A DNA stretch of 64,000 bases from Candidatus Peregrinibacteria bacterium RIFOXYA2_FULL_41_18 (lineage in GTDB: Bacteria; Patescibacteriota; Gracilibacteria; UBA1369; UBA12470). How positions within the stretch are numbered: position 1 is the stretch's first letter; every line of letters starts with the position of its first letter. A program made the position numbers and the translations under genes. A model generated the notes under the pieces. It had not been told where the DNA came from and made no database searches. It saw nothing but the letters and a program-made list of their open reading frames with translations. The DNA lies in the NCBI GenBank assembly GCA_001788795.1, contig MFXH01000012.1:502-64501 (forward strand), written 5' to 3'. Below, one piece after another: positions 58,552 through 64,000 of this stretch.

Positions 58552-59016
58552 ATGGAAAGAACATTAGTGTTGATCAAGCCGGATGCGATCCAAAGAGGGC
58601 TTGTGGGGGAGATAGTTAGCCGTTTTGAAAAGAAGGGTTTGAAACTTGTCGGCATGAAGATGATGAGTCTTGATGAGGCTATTTTGAAGGAGCATTATGC
58701 GCATTTGGCGGATAAGCCGTTTTTCAAGAGTTTGAGTGGGTTTATGATGAGCAGTCCTGCGATTGCCATGTGTTGGGAAGGTCTTGAGTGTGTAAATGCC
58801 GTAAGATTGTTATGCGGTATTACCAAGGCTAGAAGCGCTGAAGCCGGTTCTATAAGAGGCGATTTGGCGATGAGTGTCAGTTGCAATGTCGTTCATGCGT
58901 CAGATTCAGTCGAAAATGCTGCAAAAGAAATAAAGAGATTCTTCAAGACTGAAGACCTTTTCGATTATGCTAAGAGCGAATATGAATTCGTTTATGGGGA
59001 AGACGAGAGAGCGTAA
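58552..59016 (+). CDS. ndk: nucleoside-diphosphate kinase
   Basis: Moves the gamma phosphate of ATP to other nucleoside diphosphates. 154 residues: MERTLVLIKPDAIQRGLVGEIVSRFEKKGLKLVGMK, HYAHLADKPFF, and CNVVHASDSVENAAKEIKRFF with the phosphorylated His (NVVHASDS). The usual Arg before GxTxP is replaced in the stretch RLLCGITKARSAEAGSIRGD, which lacks the common NP pair but keeps the framework. TTTAACAAA lies eight bases before the ATG. Confidence 0.95.
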   Translation: MERTLVLIKPDAIQRGLVGEIVSRFEKKGLKLVGMKMMSLDEAILKEHYAHLADKPFFKSLSGFMMSSPAIAMCWEGLECVNAVRLLCGITKARSAEAGSIRGDLAMSVSCNVVHASDSVENAAKEIKRFFKTEDLFDYAKSEYEFVYGEDERA

Positions 59017-59023
59017 GGGTGCG

Positions 59024-60070
59024 TTACAAGGTTTTGTGTATGTACCTGAGCAGTTTTTCGGTTTCCTCCCATCCTATGCATGCATCGGTTATGGATAATC
59101 CATATTTCAGATCCGATATATTTTCAGGGATGTCTTGTCGGCCTTCTTTCAAATTGCTTTCAATCATTATCCCAAAAATAGATTTATTGCCCATCTGTTT
59201 TTGTGCAAGTATATCCATTATCACTATTTTTTGTTTTTTCGGATCTTTTCCTGAATTTTCATGACTGCAGTCGATCATTATTTTTGGCGTGAACCCTTTT
59301 GCTTTTAATTTATTCTCGCATTCCTCGATATCTTCCATATGATAATTCGGTCGTCCCGCTCCTCCTCTCAAGACTATATGAGCGTCCGGATTTCCACTGG
59401 TTTCTATTATGGCGCAATTCCCGTCATCATCTATTCCCAAGAAGCTGTGAGAGCTTTTTGCCGACATCATTGCGTTTACCGCGACATCCAAATTCCCGTC
59501 GCTATTGTTCTTGAATCCAACTGGGGTGGACAATCCGCTGGTCATCTGTCTGTGTGTTTGAGATTCGGTTGTGCGTGCTCCTATTGCTACCCATGAAACA
59601 AGTTCGGCAATGTATGCCGCAGTTATCGGATCAAGCAATTCTGTTGTTGCAGGGATGCCGAGTTCTGCGATGTCGATAAGAATTTCCCTTGCCAGCTTGG
59701 TTCCTTCCGACATATTGTAGCTTTCATCGAGATACGGATCGCTTATTAGCCCTTTCCAGCCTGTTGTTGTCCTAGGTTTCTCGAAATAAACTCTCATCAT
59801 TATGAACAGTTTATCGCCAAGTTTTTTTTGTATTTTCTTGAGTTTTTGCGCGTATTCGATTGCGCTTTTTCGGTCGTGGATCGAGCAAGGTCCGGTAATC
59901 ACAACGAATCTATTGTCTTTACCTTTCAAAATGTTGCAGAAATCCGTGCGTCCTTTTGCAATCGTTTCGGTTGCTTTTGTCGAAGCTGGTATTAATTCGC
60001 GTATTTCACGAGGAGAAATAAGCTTGGTGAATTTTTTTATTCTGATGTTGTCTATTCTTCGTGTTGGCAT
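59024..60070 (-). CDS. 3-deoxy-7-phosphoheptulonate (DAHP) synthase, class I
   Basis: First step of the shikimate pathway, joining PEP and erythrose 4-phosphate. 348 residues from ATG 60070 (MPTRRIDNIRIKKF, the usual AroG/F/H start); an upstream GTG at 60124 lies inside the preceding small gene. Motifs: FVVITGPCSIHDRKSAIEYA, MMRVYFEKPRTTTGWKGLISDP, TELLDPITAAYIAELVSWVAIGARTTESQTHRQM, IVLRGGAGRPNY, IMIDCSHENSGKDP. No other shikimate gene is nearby; with the orphan trpB it is one of two aromatic-amino-acid genes in the window. Confidence 0.95.
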   Translation of the reverse strand: MPTRRIDNIRIKKFTKLISPREIRELIPASTKATETIAKGRTDFCNILKGKDNRFVVITGPCSIHDRKSAIEYAQKLKKIQKKLGDKLFIMMRVYFEKPRTTTGWKGLISDPYLDESYNMSEGTKLAREILIDIAELGIPATTELLDPITAAYIAELVSWVAIGARTTESQTHRQMTSGLSTPVGFKNNSDGNLDVAVNAMMSAKSSHSFLGIDDDGNCAIIETSGNPDAHIVLRGGAGRPNYHMEDIEECENKLKAKGFTPKIMIDCSHENSGKDPKKQKIVIMDILAQKQMGNKSIFGIMIESNLKEGRQDIPENISDLKYGLSITDACIGWEETEKLLRYIHKTL

Positions 60071-60086
60071 ATGGTGTTTTGTTGGG

Positions 60087-60263
60087 TTATTTTTTATAGA
60101 ATTCTGTGTATTTGCATTTTGCACATGTTACCGATTGGAAATGAGGACCTTTTTGAAAAGACCAAGCGCTTCCCGATACAACCTGAATTTCATCTGTTTC
60201 GCAATCTTTTGATTTGCATTTTGAGCAGATGAATTTTGCCGAGACGGATGGTGTTTTTTTCAT
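60087..60263 (-). CDS. small zinc-ribbon protein
   Basis: 58 residues from ATG 60263: KFICSKCKSKDCETDEIQVVSGSAW and VTCAKCKYTEFYKK. Two CxxC pairs (plus one further Cys) form a zinc ribbon like the DUF2082 nucleic-acid-binding family. It ends 17 bp upstream of the DAHP synthase start on the same strand and follows the 149-aa membrane gene by 13 bp. Confidence 0.8.
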   Translation of the reverse strand: MKKTPSVSAKFICSKCKSKDCETDEIQVVSGSAWSFQKGPHFQSVTCAKCKYTEFYKK

Positions 60264-60276
60264 GATTGGCTTTTAT

Positions 60277-60726
60277 TTATTTCAGTAAAACTTCTTGCAG
60301 ATACATTGAGTGAGGGAATACAAAAACGTGGATAATGATCCATGCGATTGATAGCACTCTCGCAGGCCATACTAGGAACGGCCATTTTTTTGCAATCATA
60401 TATCCCAATACTAACATTAACGGATCTGCGATTAATCTATTCGGCCAAAACTCTACTCCTTGGAACCAATATTCAACTCGTGTTCCCGCAAGTCCTGTTT
60501 CAAGATAGTGTTCTAATGTTTCCCAGAGATATGCGAAAAAAAGTACTCCTGTTAAGTTGAACCACCAAGAGTGATGTTTGTGATCTTTTGTGTTTAATAT
60601 CCTGCTTAATACTTTGTGATTTTTTGTTTTGACTGCCGATCCGACAGATAGTCCGCTTAATAAGTGTTCTATTGTCCAGACATCCAGTATTGCATGAGTT
60701 TTTAGACCGAAAATGATATCTAGCAT
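60277..60726 (-). CDS. polytopic membrane protein, unknown function
   Basis: 149 residues with about four hydrophobic helices. Conserved-looking polar residues lie in or near the membrane: DVWTIEHLLSGLSVG, DHKHHSWWFNLTGVLFFAYLWETLEHYLE and QGVEFWPNRLIADPLMLVLGY. His-Glu pairs (IEH, LEH, KHHSWW) could bind metal. I do not recognise the family. Part of a minus-strand run of small genes 60087-62188. Confidence 0.68.
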   Translation of the reverse strand: MLDIIFGLKTHAILDVWTIEHLLSGLSVGSAVKTKNHKVLSRILNTKDHKHHSWWFNLTGVLFFAYLWETLEHYLETGLAGTRVEYWFQGVEFWPNRLIADPLMLVLGYMIAKKWPFLVWPARVLSIAWIIIHVFVFPHSMYLQEVLLK

Positions 60727-60749
60727 TTTGTCTGTTTTAGCGTGTAAGT

Positions 60750-61154
60750 CTAAATTTTGACTTTTGTATCTGTTTTTTCATTGTATTTGAAAGTCGCTTG
60801 TATTCCTCGTGCGCTTGCGTAAACGATTACGATTGCCAGTATTATATTGCTTCCTCCATTTCCTCCGGAAGCATTATTCATTACTGTAACGATAACCGAT
60901 CCTAATGACATCAGTAAGAGTATTATTGCGGCAACTCTGCTGTAGAATTTTCTTAGTACAAAGGCCAGAATACCGAAAATAATGCCGTCTATAATTGCGG
61001 CCGTGCCCATTATTACGATTCCTGCCACGATTTCTATTCCTGCGAGGATGAAAAATGCATTTGAACAGTCTTTTATAATTTTTACCGCCTCTTCTTTTGA
61101 TTCGATTTTTCCTGCGATTTGCTTGAATGAAAATTTTTGCTTTGGGTCTGTCAT
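60750..61154 (-). CDS. small membrane protein, unknown function
   Basis: 134 residues: a cytoplasmic charged start (KQKFSFKQIAGKIESKEEAVKIIKDCSN), then four hydrophobic helices (about 34-56, 57-68, 72-92 and 100-117) separated by short loops, one with Asn/Gly/Gly. No catalytic motif. It lies 12 bp after the 123-aa gene on the same strand. Confidence 0.65.
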   Translation of the reverse strand: MTDPKQKFSFKQIAGKIESKEEAVKIIKDCSNAFFILAGIEIVAGIVIMGTAAIIDGIIFGILAFVLRKFYSRVAAIILLLMSLGSVIVTVMNNASGGNGGSNIILAIVIVYASARGIQATFKYNEKTDTKVKI

Positions 61155-61166
61155 ATTTTTTTATGA

Positions 61167-61514
61167 TTAAGATGTTAAGTTCCAGACATATGTATAAAGC
61201 TGGTCCACTTCGTCAATCGGTGGTCCGTATGATTCTATAGTTTTATGTATGTCGTTATTTATGAGAATTAAGTTTACAGTGAAATCTGCTGTTGGAGGGA
61301 AATTGCTGAAGTCTTTTTGACTGTTTTGTATTTTATACATTAGGGCGAGTATTTGTTTCAAGTTGTCTTCTGAAAGATCAACTTTCTCTTCTGTTTTTGG
61401 ATCTATTTTGTAGTTTATGGTCTTGTTATCAAGATCGACAATTATTTGTCTGTTTGAAGATGTGAATCCGCCGCTGTTGAAGACGATGCCGTTTTTTGGG
61501 AGAGACTGGTTCAT
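61167..61514 (-). CDS. small unknown protein
   Basis: 115 residues from ATG 61514 (MNQSLPKNGIVFNSGGFT), overlapping the stop of the upstream 225-aa gene by four bases (ATGA), which suggests coupling. Soluble, beta-rich N-terminal half (QIIVDLDNKTINYKIDP), helical middle (SEDNLKQILALMYKI). No family recognised. Confidence 0.62.
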   Translation of the reverse strand: MNQSLPKNGIVFNSGGFTSSNRQIIVDLDNKTINYKIDPKTEEKVDLSEDNLKQILALMYKIQNSQKDFSNFPPTADFTVNLILINNDIHKTIESYGPPIDEVDQLYTYVWNLTS

Positions 61515-62188
61515 TTTTTCTTTTTTGTGAAATCGCATTTATCCTTTTCGCAAGCCTCGATATCAGAGAAGTTTCTCAAGTCTTTCCATTTTTCTCTGAA
61601 TGTTTTTGCATCCAGATAATCCACGAACTTGTTGTATTGAGAGTGGGTGTTGTTTATGTGATGCGCGTATTTGATAGGGCACCAGAATCTTTCCGTTCTG
61701 CCGGCGATTTCCGTTGCGTATCTAAGCAGGTTGTTGAAGTAGCTGCAATAGATGCAGTTGAGCTTCTCGAACCAGTTTAAGTAGGGGAGGAGTCGGCGGT
61801 CGTAAACGAAATAGTCGCTAGGTTTTACTCGAGGGATTCCGTAGATTCTGAAGCAGATTTGATGATAGATTTCGAGTCCGATATGGAAAATTATTCCCGG
61901 TATGATCATGCCGTAAATGAATGGCGCGCTCAGGAGGTATTTTATTTTTATCGGGAAAAAAGATTTGATCCAGCTTAAGCGCCATTTTTTTAACTGTTTG
62001 CGTTTTGCTTTTAGTTCGGCGAATACGTTTGTTTTGAAATCCACCGAGCTGATTGCGCGGTCGAATGCCGACATCAAGTCGTCGCCGAGCTGTTCGAGTT
62101 TTTTTATGCCGACTTCTTTGTTTGTACGGAGGCTTTTTTGGGCTTGTTCAAGCCGTTTACTAAGATCGTTTTTGATGCGGTTTATCAT
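61511..62188 (-). CDS. conserved protein with membrane segment, unknown function
   Basis: 225 residues from ATG 62188. The N-terminus is basic and helical. A hydrophobic stretch (about 90-115, YLLSAPFIYGMIIPGIIFHIGLEIYHQI) and an interesting cysteine-containing region LNCIYCSYFNNLLRYATEIAGRTERFWCPIKYAHH follow, with CxxC and a further WCP. From memory, similar LNC.YCSY..G...Y..EIA.RTE..WCPIKHA proteins occur widely in bacteria without known function. Possibly metal- or heme-related, not proven. Confidence 0.72.
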   Translation of the reverse strand: MINRIKNDLSKRLEQAQKSLRTNKEVGIKKLEQLGDDLMSAFDRAISSVDFKTNVFAELKAKRKQLKKWRLSWIKSFFPIKIKYLLSAPFIYGMIIPGIIFHIGLEIYHQICFRIYGIPRVKPSDYFVYDRRLLPYLNWFEKLNCIYCSYFNNLLRYATEIAGRTERFWCPIKYAHHINNTHSQYNKFVDYLDAKTFREKWKDLRNFSDIEACEKDKCDFTKKKK

Positions 62189-62269
62189 TTTTGTTTTTAT
62201 AATGGAGTGGCTATTGTTCAAATTATAGCAGAAATTTCCATGAAAGCTGCTAAGTGTTGGTACTGTTTT

Positions 62270-63655
62270 TTATTTTCGGGGTTTTGTATAAATCAATGGA
62301 TTGTTTAAATGCGGACCTAGATTGGCTTTGCCTCTGAATAATAAATTCCTAGTTTTTATGATGCTTTTGTTGCATTTCATTGCGACCAGTGTTCCTAGCC
62401 CTGTTTGAGGCAGTCGGATTCCTTCGGCGAATATTATTCCTTCTTTGCTCGACGGACTATAGGCTGTATTGGCTAATGCTTTAACTATATCGTGGATGGC
62501 TGTTCCTGCTGCAAGACGAATGGTTGAAGTGATGTAAGAGATGTCTTTCAGATCTTCTCCATGTAAACGTGCGGCAACGGTTTGTCCTACCGAAGATCCT
62601 CCTCGACGCATATTAATTTCCATTAGTATTAACTTGCCCCCGTTTGGTTGGATGCAAAAATCAGGAACGGCATTTCCGCAATATCCCGCTTCGTGTAATT
62701 TTTGACCTAAAAACATACTGGCATCTCTTAGTTTTGCCATTGTGTTGGCGTCGTAATCGCAAGGATATTTGAACCCGACCAATGCGCCGTATTCATATAT
62801 CTGTTCTTGTATGCTTTTGACGGCTACTTCTCCATTTGGCGAAACTTCTATATAACTGCTTGGCGTTCCGACATGTTCTCTATACTCTTCAATGCAAAAC
62901 GTATCTTCTTCTGCGATTCGACAGGTATTTTGAAGGAATGCGTCAAATTCATCTTGAGAATGCAAAACGTTTTCCAATTCCTCTCTTGTGCAAATTCTGT
63001 TTCCTTGATTAAAAGTAGCAATGTCTTTTTTTATGATAACCTTTTGGGATCTGCATTCCGCTAAGAATCCACGAATTCTCTCTCTATTGTCATGTCCTAT
63101 TTGTAAGTGATTGATTCCTTTTGGAATTTCCAGAATTTCACTTATCTCCTCGTCTTCGTCTATCCATCTCTGAACGGTTTCTCTGTATTGGCTTTTTCGC
63201 ATTAGGTATGATGCAATCTCTGGGTTATACATCAAAGGGATTCCCAGTCGACTTGCGAGATCTCTGTATTCTCCAATCATGTGAGGTTTATGTACAACTT
63301 CGGAATGTCCAAATGTCCTTATGAATTTCGCGCTTGTTCTTGCTAATGCCGCTTGGATTTTTCCAAATGATTCTTCGGACTCTAGAAGTCTTCCTACCAT
63401 TGTTGGGTTATCGCTATTCACTACGACAATCTCGGTGGATGGACTATACAATCCGTTTTTTTCCAAATACTCTAAATATTTTGAATCGATTTGTCGATCG
63501 ACTGCCACTATTCCTTCTCGAACGCCTTCAATACCGCTTCCTAATTGCATTGTGCGATGTCCAAGTTCGGCATGTTCACGTTGGAATCCACCTACCATGT
63601 AGTTTGAAATATATAAGACGGGACTGTGTGAATCGTAGCTCGGAGAGAGTTGCAT
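62270..63655 (-). CDS. ATP-grasp-superfamily ligase-like protein
   Basis: 461 residues. The C-terminal half has the ATP-grasp metal-binding pattern (FCIQPNGGKLILMEINMRRGGSSVGQTVAARLHGE, with Glu, Asn and Arg on the same strand), and IIKKDIATFNQGNRIC carries a likely nucleotide Lys; FCIEEYREHVGTPSSYIEVSPNGEVAVKSIQEQIYEYGALVGF fits the second lobe. The N-terminal 150 residues form a preATP-grasp-like domain (LYISNYMVGGFQREHAELGHRT). PGM1-type peptide ligases have a similar pattern. No biosynthetic partner genes adjoin, so the substrate is unknown. Confidence 0.68.
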   Translation of the reverse strand: MQLSPSYDSHSPVLYISNYMVGGFQREHAELGHRTMQLGSGIEGVREGIVAVDRQIDSKYLEYLEKNGLYSPSTEIVVVNSDNPTMVGRLLESEESFGKIQAALARTSAKFIRTFGHSEVVHKPHMIGEYRDLASRLGIPLMYNPEIASYLMRKSQYRETVQRWIDEDEEISEILEIPKGINHLQIGHDNRERIRGFLAECRSQKVIIKKDIATFNQGNRICTREELENVLHSQDEFDAFLQNTCRIAEEDTFCIEEYREHVGTPSSYIEVSPNGEVAVKSIQEQIYEYGALVGFKYPCDYDANTMAKLRDASMFLGQKLHEAGYCGNAVPDFCIQPNGGKLILMEINMRRGGSSVGQTVAARLHGEDLKDISYITSTIRLAAGTAIHDIVKALANTAYSPSSKEGIIFAEGIRLPQTGLGTLVAMKCNKSIIKTRNLLFRGKANLGPHLNNPLIYTKPRK

Positions 63656-63748
63656 TTGGTTGTGTGAAATTCAAGAAGTGAATGGTATCATTTCTTATGA
63701 AGTAGTTCAAGTGGTGCGCCAAGTGCTGGACGATGCTACCTCCGCTTA

Positions 63749-63776
63749 TTGACAGAATCTGGAATTTTTATAAGAT
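63749..63776 (+). promoter_or_regulatory. promoter of phnA
   Basis: TTGACA (63749-63754), 16-bp spacer, TAAGAT (63771-63776), 28 bases before ATG 63805. Confidence 0.75.
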
Positions 63777-63804
63777 AAATTCATTAAAATTAAAAAATCC
63801 CAAT

Positions 63805-64000
63805 ATGAGTAATGAAAACAAGTGTCCGAAATGCAATTCCGAAAATACGTATCAAGACGTTGCTCTGTGGGTTTGTCTTGAGTGTGCTCACGAATGGAAT
63901 CCGTCCGCGTTGGCAAAAGAGGTTGAGGAGAAATCACAAGCGAAGGGGGTTATTGATTCAAATGGCAATGTCCTTCAAGATGGCGATTGTGTAATGGTGA
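63805..64000 (+). CDS. phnA: PhnA/YjdM-family zinc-ribbon protein (5' part, truncated by the window)
   Basis: The 65 codons present start MSNENKCPKCNSENTYQDVA, then WVCLECAHEWNP and GVIDSNGNVLQDGDCVMV. The two CxxC pairs make a zinc ribbon, and the following N-G-N-V-L-Q-D-G-D is characteristic of the family. Despite the name it is not needed for phosphonate use; its role is unclear. The gene runs past the right edge. Confidence 0.9.
   Translation, partial: MSNENKCPKCNSENTYQDVALWVCLECAHEWNPSALAKEVEEKSQAKGVIDSNGNVLQDGDCVMV

Noticed and set aside
63812-63994. Plus-strand 60-residue frame at the right edge
   Set aside because: It is out of frame with the phnA gene starting at 63805, whose zinc-ribbon motifs are clear.
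1-64000. Recoded UGA (genetic code 25 of Gracilibacteria/Absconditabacteria)
   Set aside because: Conserved proteins are full length under the standard code and UGA serves as a stop, for example at 231-233.

Overview
This window looks like a chromosome segment of a Patescibacteria (CPR) bacterium, perhaps a Peregrinibacteria-like lineage; the lineage is inferred from gene style, not proven. The DNA is AT-rich with the standard code: UGA is used as a stop (for example at 231-233) and no frame needs it as glycine. The supporting traits are small genes packed 0-100 bp apart, S-layer-homology (SLH) proteins, a type IV pilus operon, LCP and RlpA wall proteins, many short TM or secreted proteins of unknown function, and isolated pieces of biosynthesis (an orphan trpB, a single DAHP synthase). 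Clear Shine-Dalgarno sites are rare. Several promoters match TTGACA-16/17-TATAAT very well, and at least three place transcription starts on or within a few bases of the start codon.

Layout. 0-5 kb: murein cluster on the minus strand (LCP ligase, RluB-like pseudouridine synthase, D,D-carboxypeptidase, mraY). 5-9 kb: ComEC core, a methyltransferase, and a P-loop kinase fused to dCMP deaminase. 9-13.2 kb: tRNA-Glu, an SLH protein, and a complete Feo iron operon (DtxR-type regulator, feoA, feoB, and a 47-aa FeoB-associated protein) with an operator lying on its promoter. 13.3-24 kb: TMEM43 and DUF4349 envelope proteins, asnS, unknown plus-strand genes, nth, nfo, and an SLH-RlpA protein with an FtsL-like partner. 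24.2-26.5 kb: rpmH-rnpA-yidC-jag, with neither yidD nor dnaA. 26.6-36.3 kb: a PP2C-like/beta-propeller membrane protein, a sugar transferase, RNase P RNA, galU, hsp20, ftsH, tilS. 37-42.4 kb: pilN, pilO, pilC, three prepilins and a PilX-like gene. 43-48 kb: metG, a four-gene cluster of VirB2/TrbC-like small membrane proteins, and tRNA-Ala. 48-52.5 kb: pilT, a TraB/TIKI-like protein, trpB with an apparent Trp attenuator, dus. 52.5-64 kb: FtsQ-like protein, A-type Fe-S protein, membrane fusion protein, ndk, DAHP synthase, a run of small membrane or unknown proteins, an ATP-grasp enzyme, and the start of phnA.

The strongest unexpected signal is between dus and trpB. An 18-codon reading frame with two adjacent Trp codons overlaps mutually exclusive RNA hairpins, the last followed by a U-run. 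This is the design of a trp-leader attenuator, here controlling a solitary trpB. The second is a set of dispersed short tandem arrays. One family, built from GAAGTAG-type units and ending in GAAGTGACATAGT, lies in sense orientation immediately after the stop codon of eight different genes. Another is built from 7-base GGCAGAA/GGCATGA-like units and in places runs into coding sequence. Structured REP-like intergenic hairpin modules form a third family.

Small genes and RNAs found by direct reading include rpmH, the FeoB-associated protein, a 53-aa basic protein, a 58-aa zinc-ribbon protein, the trp leader peptide, two tRNAs, RNase P RNA, and the partial phnA at the right edge.
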